27,460 nt of DNA from Stramenopiles sp. TOSAG23-3 (Eukaryota; Sar): NCBI GenBank assembly GCA_900128585.1, contig LT642260.1, positions 1-27,460 of the forward strand. The letters run 5' to 3'. Positions 9,222 through 18,699 of the stretch are shown in pieces. The stretch's first letter is position 1. Every line of letters starts with the position of its first letter. The translations under genes were made by a program, and so were the position numbers. Below the pieces are notes generated by a model. It ran no database searches. It was not told where the DNA came from and was given only the letters and a program-made list of their open reading frames with translations.

Positions 9222-12200
9222 ATGGCTAGCACAGTTCTGGAACTTGTTGTGAACGTTTACTCCGGCAGGAACTTTCCTAGACTTCCTACGGGCCATGGCG
9301 TGCGCGTTCAAGCTACTGTTGCAAACCAAGTATGCGAGACCCTGCCGTCCGTTAAAAAGAACAAGGGCGGGAGAATTGGAAGCATTTTTTGGAAGGACGG
9401 AGGGACGCTGACGTGGACCATAAGCAGGGAACAGTTGGCGGAAATGAAAGCCCGGAACCCCACCGTGAAGCTGTACGTCTTTTCCTCCGGGGCGTCCCAC
9501 GCCGGGGCGCTGAAGGACACCAAGGCCCTGGGCTACATCACCATCGACCTTCGTTCGCCCAACCTGTACATGGCACGGAGCGATATCAAACCGAAGTGGT
9601 GCAAGGTGAAAGCTGGCGGGTCCTTTGGTGGCGAGCTTCAGGTCTCGTCAAAAGTAAGCGCCAAAGCGGCGAACCTTTCGGGTGTGAAAGGGGCGTCCCC
9701 GAACCCGCTGGAGTCGATGGTGGTGTCTGCGGACGCGTCGCACGTGCAAATTGGGCAAGGAAAGAACAACCGCGTGTTCAACCTGGAAGTGACCATAATT
9801 GCAACCAAGGGCTTGGACGGGCTGCCCTTGGAAGCTGGCAGCACGCGAGACTATTGGTTGACGTACTGCATGTTTGGGGTGGTTACGGAAACGGACAAAT
9901 TTACGAGCCCAGACCGCCCGGATTTTCACCCGATCGTAGACTCTTTTCGAATCCGAAGCGACCGCAGAGCATTCGCCGATTTCTTAGAGCACGAGGCCCG
10001 CCCGTTAGATATATACTTGAGGACGGAGGATTCCAGAGTCGCAGTTGCAAAAATTGACCTCTCGAAGCTTGCCTCGGTGATGCGAGGGGCAAACTTCCAT
10101 GGCGCGGAAATTGAGGGGAGCTATATTTTTCATTCACTTTTTGAGACGACGCAAAGCGGCTCTTCCAGGCGGCGCGGTGTCAAGCCGCTACTCGCGGCAA
10201 AAATTGCGATTCGGCCAGCAGATGACGGCAGCCCGATGAGCGAAGAGGAGGTCGATGAGCCAAATGTGTTTGGCACGATCGCGGGCACTACCGTCGAGTC
10301 TGTCGAATCGCAGCAGCCCACCCAAGCAATCGACGACGTTTCCTGCATCGATGCGGAAAAGGCGTCCAGCGCCCGGCGCATAGAAGGCCAGGCCGAGAGC
10401 AAAGTCGGAGCCCCCGCAGAGGAGGAGGGCGAAAACGAAGACGATGGGTACGGGGACGACGACTTCGAGGAGGAGGACGAGCCGGAGACGGCGGAGAAAC
10501 CCGCCGTGGCCCTCAGCAACGGAGGGGACGACGCGGCGGCCGATCCCTCAGCCACAGTGGACCTCTCGGAGAGTGTAAGCTCGTTGCCACCGCGCATCAA
10601 CGATTCTCCCCACAAGTTCCGGGTCTCCATCGACCTTCGCTCCATTAAAGAGGTAGCACAGCGAGGTACCTACTGCCTTGAGTACGCATACCCAGCGATC
10701 GGGTGCATTTCCCCGATCAGAACGCGCCCCCCGATTAAGATTGATAGGAATTCGGAAGTGCTTTTGCCTCATGGGTATACCGCATTTGACTTCGTCATGG
10801 AGCCATCCAAGCTGTACGAAGAGCTGCAGCAGTCGCCACTGACTGTCGAGCTTCGGGTGAAGGACAAGTACCAGAAAGACGAACGCGTTGGAATCGCGAC
10901 GATCCCTTTTCAACCCATCCTTGCCTCGAAAGAGTATTTCCGCGACCCCAAGACCAGGAAAACGTTCGCCACCATGGGCTTGCTGAAGTCCCACCAGCGA
11001 ATGTCGAGGGGAAGGGACAAGAGTACCGGTCAAGCCCCGAAGTACGTCACTGTTAGGGCCCACGACCAGTACTTTCAGTGCATTTCGGAGGTCGAAATGG
11101 CCACGTCGAAGAATGGAGCTGGGTCTCCCCAGTTCGGGGCGCAAAGATTGGCGAAGACAGCGTCAATACGGGTGGTAGTCTACGTCGAAGACCTGGGGCC
11201 TACCAGTACAAAGCCTGCAGAGTCCACGCCCCAGGCGAACGTCGGCGTCTGGAAGGGAGCGCAGCGCATGGATCGCGCCTCAACGATTGTAAAGGACGAC
11301 GCGTCGATTGGACTCCCGTCCCATTCGGACCTTGTCCAGCAAAATTCAGTTTCCTTCGGGCAGACTATTAACGAGAGCAGCGTCCCCCGGAACCCAGAGA
11401 CGCCTATCAGAAAAAGTGCCAGCATGGGCAACGTGACCGCAGAAATGATTGCCACAGATTCCATCACTCAGGCAGCCGTTCAGAAATGGTTTGCGGACGA
11501 GTACATGGAGTGGGAGGAAAAAATGAAAAGGAAAGAGGAGTCAAGAATGCAGCAGTTGGAAACGGAGTGGGCCAGTCGTGAGGGCGAGCGGCACCAAGCT
11601 GTCATAGAGGCGCAGGAGCGTTACGCGACCCTCGAGGAAAAGCTTCGGAGACGCCTGGCCTTGGTAGAGCAGCGGGAGCGCGAGCTGGCTTTAAAAGAGT
11701 CGGACTTACAACGTTCTGCAGAGCTCCAGCTGGCAGAATCGAAAATATTGCAGCGAAGGCTCGAAGAGGAGCTGCACCACAAGCTTGGGATCGAAAGGCA
11801 ACGGGCGAAAGAAATTGAAAAGCGATGGAAAGAAGCAGAAAAGGGGAAGAAAACGGCGAGGTCGCGGGTGGAGGCAGTAGAGGACGACTTTCACAAATAT
11901 AAAGAGGCACAGCGAAGAATGCCGGAATCGAAGCTGCGGCAAAAAATCAACTCGTTGATGGTAGAGAAAGCTGAAATGGAAGCGGGCCTAGTCCAACAAC
12001 AGGCGGAGAACAAATTTAAAGAAGATGCCTTGGATCAATGCCGAAGCCAGTTGTCCAGAGTCGTGAAGGAGCTGCAAGCGGAACGCCGAGCGAAGCGTGA
12101 AGCGTCGGAAAAAGGCTTGGAGCAACTGCGTCTGCAGTACTTGGCGAGAGAGGAACGATACATTTTAGACGGCGATAGACAAGAATTGCGCAGCATTAAG

Positions 12201-12428
12201 GACGAGTTAGATTCTCTCCGACGTGCAAATATGTTTGGCGGGGGCAAGAGCGCACCAACGCCCTCCCGAATAGCAAGGCGTACCAATTACGGAAGCGGGC
12301 AGGATACCAATGTTGAGCGTTTGCAGAAAGAACGGAGTTTACTGCTAGGAACTGGTGCATACGACAACGAACACCCAATCATAAAAGAAATAGACCGTCA
12401 AATAGAAATCGCAGGAGGTCAAGGGTGA
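9222..12428 (+). CDS. CEP120: CEP120/Uni2-type centriolar protein
   Basis: This 1068-residue protein starts at ATG 9222. The open frame extends 63 nt further upstream, but with no ATG, and the first residues after 9222 (MASTVLELVVNVYSGRNFP) align with the CEP120 N-terminus. Domain order fits the family: C2A (about 1-120); C2B/DUF3668 (about 180-330); an acidic linker rich in Asp/Glu (about 395-425); C2C (about 463-625), with the SPIRTRPP and GYTAFDFV signatures; a long Glu/Lys/Arg-rich coiled coil (about 750-1005); and a conserved end (about 1030-1065, ERSLLLGTGAYDNEHPIIKEID). CEP120 drives centriole elongation and recruits other assembly factors in animals. Uni2 is the basal-body homologue in green algae. 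The length is close to the animal protein. No introns are apparent; GTAAG strings in the linkers could be donors but the reading frame needs none. Confidence 0.93.
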   Translation: MASTVLELVVNVYSGRNFPRLPTGHGVRVQATVANQVCETLPSVKKNKGGRIGSIFWKDGGTLTWTISREQLAEMKARNPTVKLYVFSSGASHAGALKDTKALGYITIDLRSPNLYMARSDIKPKWCKVKAGGSFGGELQVSSKVSAKAANLSGVKGASPNPLESMVVSADASHVQIGQGKNNRVFNLEVTIIATKGLDGLPLEAGSTRDYWLTYCMFGVVTETDKFTSPDRPDFHPIVDSFRIRSDRRAFADFLEHEARPLDIYLRTEDSRVAVAKIDLSKLASVMRGANFHGAEIEGSYIFHSLFETTQSGSSRRRGVKPLLAAKIAIRPADDGSPMSEEEVDEPNVFGTIAGTTVESVESQQPTQAIDDVSCIDAEKASSARRIEGQAESKVGAPAEEEGENEDDGYGDDDFEEEDEPETAEKPAVALSNGGDDAAADPSATVDLSESVSSLPPRINDSPHKFRVSIDLRSIKEVAQRGTYCLEYAYPAIGCISPIRTRPPIKIDRNSEVLLPHGYTAFDFVMEPSKLYEELQQSPLTVELRVKDKYQKDERVGIATIPFQPILASKEYFRDPKTRKTFATMGLLKSHQRMSRGRDKSTGQAPKYVTVRAHDQYFQCISEVEMATSKNGAGSPQFGAQRLAKTASIRVVVYVEDLGPTSTKPAESTPQANVGVWKGAQRMDRASTIVKDDASIGLPSHSDLVQQNSVSFGQTINESSVPRNPETPIRKSASMGNVTAEMIATDSITQAAVQKWFADEYMEWEEKMKRKEESRMQQLETEWASREGERHQAVIEAQERYATLEEKLRRRLALVEQRERELALKESDLQRSAELQLAESKILQRRLEEELHHKLGIERQRAKEIEKRWKEAEKGKKTARSRVEAVEDDFHKYKEAQRRMPESKLRQKINSLMVEKAEMEAGLVQQQAENKFKEDALDQCRSQLSRVVKELQAERRAKREASEKGLEQLRLQYLAREERYILDGDRQELRSIKDELDSLRRANMFGGGKSAPTPSRIARRTNYGSGQDTNVERLQKERSLLLGTGAYDNEHPIIKEIDRQIEIAGGQG

Positions 12429-13543
12429 TGCGTACCCGAAAGGAAACCACCTGTAATATTTGTTTTTTGATCTCTATTGTAAAAAATTGCAACAATTCGA
12501 ATAATACATGATGTTAAGTTTTTTATAGAGACTCACAAAAGTCAAAATAAATTTAAAGCAATTTTCTTGTTTTTTAAATTTTAAGCAAAGATACTTAATT
12601 TTATTTTCAACCAAAAATATACTACCATTATATTCGAATGTCAACACAGCATAACGAAACCATTAATAATGCAAAGAACTACTTTCTATTGTTCTTTTCT
12701 ATTTGAATTTGTTTTGGCTCTGTTTTGGTTGGTGGTGTCGTGCGTGTCTGTTGCTTTTGATGTCGTGCGTGTTTGTTGCTGTGTTCCTATAAACGCTTTG
12801 AATGTATGTTGAATTGTTTTTTTTTATTACAAAAAAATCAGTTACACCTTTGATATTATATTTACATAGTAATATTATAGCTTCTTATCAAAATATTCCT
12901 CGTCATTTTTTTCAGTGAATTATAAGAACTGACTTGCTACTACTACAGCTTAGAAGCTCAGTCAAAATTTCAGTCTGAGTTCATATATGTGAAGTAGTAG
13001 TGTTCTTGTAATTCCCTCTTGTAATTGGTTTTTATTTAAATAACTCGCGGCACTGTCGTGAGTCCGTCGCCAATTTCTTAAGGCACATCTATTAGAGATG
13101 TAATATTTATCATTTCATAAGTACTTAGTAGAAGATTATATATAATATAATATTTGCGAGAGAAGCGACAAAAGATTATTTCTATTTGAAAACTATCCTT
13201 AATTTACGAAGCAGCAACAAAGCAATTATTATTTGTTGTGGAAGAATAGTAGCTCTTCTTCCACCACCGATCATTTATATAACCGCCGTTTGTTTTCTTG
13301 TTTTCTTCTTCTTTGTTTGTTCGTTCGTTCTATTGTTGCTAACATGTCGAAAGCGTACATCTTAACGAAACAAGGAATACGTTTTAATAAATAACCATTT
13401 CGTATTAACCAAAAGCCAATTACGACAGCAAAGCTGAATTGATCTTTAACCGGTTATCAATTATTTATCTTGGCTTGCCTTACCTTGCCGAAGAAAACGT
13501 AATTTTACCGTCAGGAGCATTGTCCGAAACGAGGGAAAAAAAG
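12429..13543. other. spacer between CEP120 and the kinesin gene
   Basis: AT-rich spacer between two plus-strand genes. The CEP120 3' flank has an AATAAA (12546-12551) followed closely by CAATTTTCTTGTTTT (12559-12573), a candidate 3'-end element. A 25-nt-period direct duplication is at 12736-12780. Imperfect inverted bases (CTACTACTAC near 12937, GTAGTAG near 12993) could pair, but not convincingly. (TTCG)n at 13317-13330 precedes the kinesin. I see no gene. Confidence 0.65.
12736..12780 (+). repeat. tandem duplication, 25-nt period
   Basis: TGTCGTGCGTGTCTGTTGCT at 12736-12755 recurs at 12761-12780 with one base changed. It lies about 310 nt downstream of CEP120. No function is suggested. Confidence 0.8.
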
Positions 13544-16504
13544 ATGGGGTTGTTTGCAATACTATCGTTAAAACCATACGCGGTTCCGAGCGATGGCCAC
13601 TTGGCAAATGTGTGCTTGTTTCAACTGTTTGTTGTACTTTTCATCGGTCTTTTGTTAAAAATGGACGTCGATTTATTTTGGCAGGAAGGTGCGGGAGACA
13701 GGAACATCGGAACGGAAGAGCCCGTGTCATGGGTCATAATAGTAACCCATGGTCTTCTGATGCTCTATGCGCTGGTGTTGATCATCAAGGAAATTAAAAA
13801 CGCCCCACGGCTCCAGGCCGCCATAAAACAAAGCGAACAACGAAGGAGAGAATTGACACGCAAACAAATTGAATCATGGGCAAAAGGCCGACGCCTGGCT
13901 CTTCTGCGACAAGCGCAGCGTGGGACGAATAGAAGCGGCTCTGACACAAAGAAAGGCGAAGACGCGCATGCCGCAAAAGCACTGTTGCAACTAGAAACGG
14001 AGCAGATAGCGAGAGAAGAAGAAGTTCGAGACGAATATAAGGACATTGCAAAGGATTTGATGGAACTTGACAATGTTGACACCGACGATGTGGTAGCTAA
14101 GGAATTCCTTGAAGGAGAAAAAGAGCGGTTGCTACGTAAGAAAAAAGCACTGGAAGCCCAATTGAAGGATATTATAGATACGCATTCTGTAGAGACTGAT
14201 AAATTATCTAATTATATCGAAAACAAAAAGAAAAGTGCCCACCAACGATTGAAACAGCGGCTAAAGAACCGTCGCGCATCAACACAGGCGCGAGGCCAAG
14301 GACCTGTAAAAATATCACCGGAAGAAGTGCGCCCTGCAGCTCGAGTGGGTAAGCCAAAAAACAAGAACCGGTTTGGAGCGGGCCGGAAAGGGAAACGCAC
14401 CGGCATGAGCCCAATGAAAGTTTCCCGTGGCGCACATGATCTGCATAAAATGATCCAAAAGGTCGATATTGCTGCTACACAAGTCAAAGATACTGCTGCA
14501 CTTATGTTTCAGTTAATTCCCTATTACAAGTCTGGCAACAAGGAAACAGATTCCCTTATTGAAAAGCAGCTGAAGAAGGGTGACCATTTTCGGGAAGCGT
14601 TTGATGAATCCGACCAGCACAATACGCTACTGCACACGGCAGCGGCTCATGGCAATGTTGAAGCCGCAAAATTATTGATCCAGAAGTTCGTTTTCAATGT
14701 CAACGCCGTCAACGAAAAAAATGCAAGCCCACTTCACTACGCGGCAGCTCGGGGCAGCGTTGAGCTATGCTCTTTGCTGATTAAGCACCGTGCCAACGCT
14801 GTTGCCGTTGACAGCTCTGGCCATACCCCACTCAGTTATGCAGCCGAATTGGGGCACAAGAAAGTAGTGACATTATTGAAATCCCCGGCTGCAACATTAC
14901 CTAAGTTGAAGGCTGGAAAAGGAACTCCAAGCAAATCCAAACCTGGCGCGCCTGGTGTCTCCGCGCCGGGCGCCCAGTTCAGGAAGAGCATTGTAAGACT
15001 TAAATGGCAAAATGCAGCTTGGAGGGCAGGACTCAAATCGCTATACACCAAAGGCATTCAGTACAATAAATGGCAAACGACAGCAGCACTAGTCCAGGCC
15101 AGAAAAGAATTGCAGTTCGAAATTGAACGCCGGGAAAAATCATCCTCGCAGACGGAATCGGACGCCAAAGATTTGTCGGAATTAAAAAGAAAGCTGCATC
15201 ATCTGCAAGGGGAATTTGAGAAAGCCCAAACGATTGCCGGCCGTGGGCAAGAAATTGCTAAAGAAAAAGAAAACTTGGAGACTGAAGTAACGAAGCTCCG
15301 CAAAGAACGTAGTGCGATGGGGCACGAGCTGGACAAAGAGTCCAGGCTGCGGAAAAAACTTCATAATACGGTGGAGGACATGAAGGGGAAAATCAGGGTG
15401 TTTGCACGTATTCGTCCATTGTCGGCGAGCGAGCTCGCGAGTGCCTGCAATAATGTCTGCCGTTATTCTTTGAGTGGCACTGCAATAACATTGAGCGACC
15501 CAGAAAACAAAAAGAGGGTCTCTAAGACTTACGAGTTTGACTCCGTTTTTAACCCAGAGAACAGCCAGGAAGAAGTGTTTGAAGACGTGAATAGTTTGAT
15601 TCAATCAACGGTCGATGGTTATAACGTTTGTATATTTGCATACGGCCAGACGGGCAGCGGCAAAACATTTACTATGAGCGGTAACAAAATGTATCCTGGA
15701 ATTCTCCCGAGGGCTATTACTAGTTTGTTTCACGACTTGAAGCTAAATGGTAACAAATTTGAATATAAAGTTTCACTATACATGGCTGAAATTTACTTGG
15801 ACGAAATAATTGACCTTCTGCACAAACATGGAAAGAAATCCGGAAGTGGCGCAAAAGACAAGAAGTTGAAGGTAAAGAAAGACGCGAAAGGCCGGGTATA
15901 TGTGGAGGGTATCAGTACATGCTCACCTTCGACGGCAGAGGAAGTAATGCATTTAATTGAGGATGGTATGAAGAACAGGCACGTGTCGGCTACCAAGATG
16001 AATTCCGAAAGTTCCCGTTCACACTTAATCACGAGTATTTCAATAGAGGGAAAAAACAGAAAGACCAAAGCAGTTTCGGTGGGAAAATTGATGTTGGTCG
16101 ACCTTGCTGGGTCAGAGAGCCAGCAAAAGACTGGGGCGAGCGGCAACACCTTAAAGGAGGCAAATGCAATCAATACAAGCCTTAGTGCTTTAGGCGGGGT
16201 AATTGCTGCTTTAACTTCGGGAGCAAAATTTATTCCGTACAGAGGCAACAAACTAACAGAAATCCTTCAAGATGGGCTCGGGGGCACCGCCAAAACGCTC
16301 ATGTTTGTGAACGCGAGCCCTGCGGACTATAATATGCAGGAAACGATGGGAAGCTTTGAGTTTGCTTTGCGGTGTAAAGATATCAAAAACGAGAAATCAG
16401 CAGCGGTGGTAGAGACCGCTGAAGTGCGCGAACTCAAGCATCGATTGGCTGAAATGCAAAGCGCTTTAGCAGCGAATGGAGTGAAGTTACCTGGTGACAC
16501 GTAA
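13544..16504 (+). CDS. kinesin-14-like C-terminal motor with N-terminal membrane hairpin and ankyrin repeats
   Basis: This 986-residue protein starts at ATG 13544 (good context, AAGATGG). The frame is open further upstream but has no ATG. Two hydrophobic helices (about 22-40 and 61-82) come first, then a charged coiled coil (about 85-250) and a basic Pro/Lys linker. About three ankyrin repeats (365-447) and a second coiled-coil neck (520-613) follow. The motor (614-about 955) starts at KGKIRVFARIRPL. It has the P-loop GQTGSGKT (701-708), switch I NSESSRSH (830-837) and switch II LVDLAGSE (861-868). A motor at the C-terminus after a neck coiled coil is the kinesin-14 plan, which normally means minus-end-directed movement. 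The membrane segments suggest it tethers a membrane to microtubules; that role and the cargo are inferred. Motor motifs look intact. It is convergent with the PhyH gene. Confidence 0.9.
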   Translation: MGLFAILSLKPYAVPSDGHLANVCLFQLFVVLFIGLLLKMDVDLFWQEGAGDRNIGTEEPVSWVIIVTHGLLMLYALVLIIKEIKNAPRLQAAIKQSEQRRRELTRKQIESWAKGRRLALLRQAQRGTNRSGSDTKKGEDAHAAKALLQLETEQIAREEEVRDEYKDIAKDLMELDNVDTDDVVAKEFLEGEKERLLRKKKALEAQLKDIIDTHSVETDKLSNYIENKKKSAHQRLKQRLKNRRASTQARGQGPVKISPEEVRPAARVGKPKNKNRFGAGRKGKRTGMSPMKVSRGAHDLHKMIQKVDIAATQVKDTAALMFQLIPYYKSGNKETDSLIEKQLKKGDHFREAFDESDQHNTLLHTAAAHGNVEAAKLLIQKFVFNVNAVNEKNASPLHYAAARGSVELCSLLIKHRANAVAVDSSGHTPLSYAAELGHKKVVTLLKSPAATLPKLKAGKGTPSKSKPGAPGVSAPGAQFRKSIVRLKWQNAAWRAGLKSLYTKGIQYNKWQTTAALVQARKELQFEIERREKSSSQTESDAKDLSELKRKLHHLQGEFEKAQTIAGRGQEIAKEKENLETEVTKLRKERSAMGHELDKESRLRKKLHNTVEDMKGKIRVFARIRPLSASELASACNNVCRYSLSGTAITLSDPENKKRVSKTYEFDSVFNPENSQEEVFEDVNSLIQSTVDGYNVCIFAYGQTGSGKTFTMSGNKMYPGILPRAITSLFHDLKLNGNKFEYKVSLYMAEIYLDEIIDLLHKHGKKSGSGAKDKKLKVKKDAKGRVYVEGISTCSPSTAEEVMHLIEDGMKNRHVSATKMNSESSRSHLITSISIEGKNRKTKAVSVGKLMLVDLAGSESQQKTGASGNTLKEANAINTSLSALGGVIAALTSGAKFIPYRGNKLTEILQDGLGGTAKTLMFVNASPADYNMQETMGSFEFALRCKDIKNEKSAAVVETAEVRELKHRLAEMQSALAANGVKLPGDT

Positions 16505-16557
16505 CACAAGTTAAAATTTTCGACTCGGGACAAAAATATCTAGTTTTATTATTAAAT

Positions 16558-16579
16558 ACAAGAAAATTGGCTGTTATTT
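16558..16579 (-). repeat. second copy of the 22-nt 3'-flank element
   Basis: Identical to plus-strand 2900-2921. It lies between two converging genes, 54 nt past the kinesin stop and about 155 nt past the PhyH stop. In the PhyH sense the core reads CAATTTTCTTGT, the orientation seen after the M16 and CEP120 genes. Confidence 0.55.
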
Positions 16580-16733
16580 AAGTAATTATATTTAGCTTCC
16601 TCATACTACCCTAATCCTAAATATGGCCATTAAAAAACAAATTATATATAGTATGTCATTAAAATATTTTTTTAAATTGATCTAGACATATGTTAACGAT
16701 ATTAGAGAGCCATAAATTTTAACAAAAACAAAT

Positions 16734-17795
16734 TTATGAATCTCTGGACCCCCCCCTTTGTCCATTTGCAATGCCTTGTAGTATTGCAAGTTCTACCGGG
16801 GTTGGGGCGGACATTCGTTCTATCAACGGACTTATGTTTAAATTGTTTTTCATCGCGATCGAGGGATTGCAGATGGGCCGAATGCTCTGGAAGCCCTCTT
16901 TCCCAAAATTAAAGGATCTGCAATGCAGCATCATTGGGTGCATGAGCAAAACGTCGCCGGGCTCCCCTGTTGTTTCAAATAGCAAACTTTCCGTCGTTTG
17001 CCTTTTAAAATCATTTTTACAGTTTTTGTTTAAGCCAAACATTTCCCTTGCTACAAAACTAACTTTTCCGCTTGGAACCCCCTCTAATGATTTGGTTTCG
17101 TTCCAGAGCATTGACGCCACTCTTTGGTGACTCTTTCTTAACAATAAAGTCCCCCCGCAATCCTGTTTGATTTCCGAAAACAAAAATATAGGCACTAAGC
17201 CCAGCTCACGGCTATAAGGAAAATGATCAAAATGCGCCCCATCAACGTGCCACGAGCCTGCAGCCTTTTCTACTAGTTTGGTTTTGATAGCTTCGCGGGG
17301 TGCCTTGATCCCCAAGTCCCTTTCTCGTGGGAATGTAATTACCCACCACCCCATTTTAAAGCTGTTCGTCTCCCACTTGTTTTTTCCAAGAAGCTGGTCC
17401 AATGCTTGCGTTATTCGAGGGTTAAAACAGCTATTCCAAGGGTGACCTTCTTCCTTCTCGAAGCATCTAGACAGAAATATTTTTTCTGGCCACGTTCTGG
17501 AGTCCAGCTTCTTTACCCCTGGCTTCTCCGTTTCGATTTCTGCCCACAACTTCTCACGAATGTCATTACACACGCTTTTACTGACCACATTTTTTAAAAT
17601 GACAAACCCATCGTGTACAAATTGTTGCACCTGCTTACGTGATAATGGCCCCTGAACATACGATTTTCCTATCCCTTCGCTGTCCTTCTGCCCTTGGCGT
17701 TTCCTTTTCAACCGGTTCGACGGTCTTCCAAACGAGGAAAATCCCAAAGCGTCGTATATCGACCGTTTTCTACAAAATGGCTGCTTCGGCTCCAT
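16734..17795 (-). CDS. phytanoyl-CoA dioxygenase (PhyH) family 2OG-Fe(II) oxygenase
   Basis: This 353-residue protein starts at ATG 17795; the frame is open for 39 nt more without an ATG. It has the PhyH fold signature. LSRKQVQQFVHDGFVILKNV (51-70) is the typical opening helix and strand. H183-V-D185 gives the first Fe ligands. GGTLLLRKSHQ (214-224) is the conserved core strand. GDVLLMHPMMLH (280-291) supplies the distal Fe ligand, probably H291. R306 is the likely 2OG-binding Arg. The family includes peroxisomal phytanoyl-CoA hydroxylase and many enzymes of unknown substrate, so no reaction is assigned. The N-terminus (24-37) is basic with RLKRKRQ, resembling a nuclear signal, and there is no SKL-type C-terminus, which argues against a peroxisomal role. 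It is divergent from the STIM-like gene by about 900 nt. Confidence 0.88.
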   Translation of the reverse strand: MEPKQPFCRKRSIYDALGFSSFGRPSNRLKRKRQGQKDSEGIGKSYVQGPLSRKQVQQFVHDGFVILKNVVSKSVCNDIREKLWAEIETEKPGVKKLDSRTWPEKIFLSRCFEKEEGHPWNSCFNPRITQALDQLLGKNKWETNSFKMGWWVITFPRERDLGIKAPREAIKTKLVEKAAGSWHVDGAHFDHFPYSRELGLVPIFLFSEIKQDCGGTLLLRKSHQRVASMLWNETKSLEGVPSGKVSFVAREMFGLNKNCKNDFKRQTTESLLFETTGEPGDVLLMHPMMLHCRSFNFGKEGFQSIRPICNPSIAMKNNLNISPLIERMSAPTPVELAILQGIANGQRGGSRDS

Positions 17796-18699
17796 AGTTC
17801 TTCTTTCTCTATTTTCTATCGGGAATGGATTCAAGCATTTATGTATATTATTGTTCGCATTGTCAAGATAGGTATTTATTTCTAAATACCAGGTAGAATA
17901 ATATACAAGTCCTTATAATTTTCATTAATTCATTTGAACACAACACTGTTCTTTCTTCTCTTTCTTCTTCTTCCATATTATATTAATATATTTTTTTTAT
18001 AGTCTCTAGAATAAAATAATATTATTATTATTAAAAAAATTAGAGAAGAAGAAGAAGAAGAAAGAAGACGACTGTTGTTTCATTTCTTTTTTGTGACTTC
18101 TTCTTCTTTTTTTTCTCTTATATTATTTCTTCTTCTTCTTCTTCCTCCCTTCTTCCCTCTTCCTCTTCCTTTTATTTTATTTTTATGCGAGCTCCATCCA
18201 CGTGGCGAAATATGGTAAAAAGAAGTGACCTCCTTCTTTATTAGTAGAAATACGGTATAATGTACAATAGGGGGTACTCTCTACTCTCTACCTACTAATA
18301 AAATAAAAGTTTAAATAACGACATAACAACGTCGTTGTGTTCAGTATTCCACTGTGGAAATAACAGAAGGGTGAAGAGAACTATATAATATTATTTTATA
18401 CAACATAACAACAACTTAAAAAAAAAATGAAGAACAACTACTACTGTACCCGTAATAATATGGTGGAGGATGATGGTTGGTATTAATTATTTATGTATAA
18501 TAATAATAATTAATTACGACAAAAAAAAGGAGGAGAAAAGTTTGTTTGTTTGATACCGAGACCAATTACAAATATGTATATATATAAATAAATGAAGATA
18601 AAAGAGGAGAAGTCATTCCGCCAGAAGTTATTTATTTCAACAATATATATATATAAATATACTAGAAGTTTTAGGAACGAGTGCTTTCGGCTTTGAACA
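17796..18699. other. divergent spacer between PhyH and STIM-like genes
   Basis: AT-rich with CTT tracts (17951-17973, 18097-18119, 18128-18174) and a GAA tract (18042-18069) that are complementary and could fold back. TATATATATAAATA-type DNA lies just before the STIM-like ATG (about 18644-18660) and might act in its core promoter. No gene or RNA is recognisable. Confidence 0.65.
17951..18174. repeat. interrupted CTT/GAA inverted simple repeats
   Basis: Pyrimidine tracts flank a 28-nt purine tract of AGA/AGAAG units at 18042-18069, with AT-only DNA between. The tracts can pair as hairpins or form a triplex. It lies about 150-380 nt upstream of the PhyH start and 530-750 nt upstream of the STIM-like start. 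Confidence 0.65.

Noticed and set aside
9640-9665. GTAAG-type donor strings inside the CEP120 linker (also near 10576)
   Set aside because: The frame stays open and domain spacing fits the family, so no intron is needed. They could still be real and can only be settled by RNA data.
10548-11144. Minus-strand frame of 198 codons
   Set aside because: Antisense to the C2C domain of CEP120.
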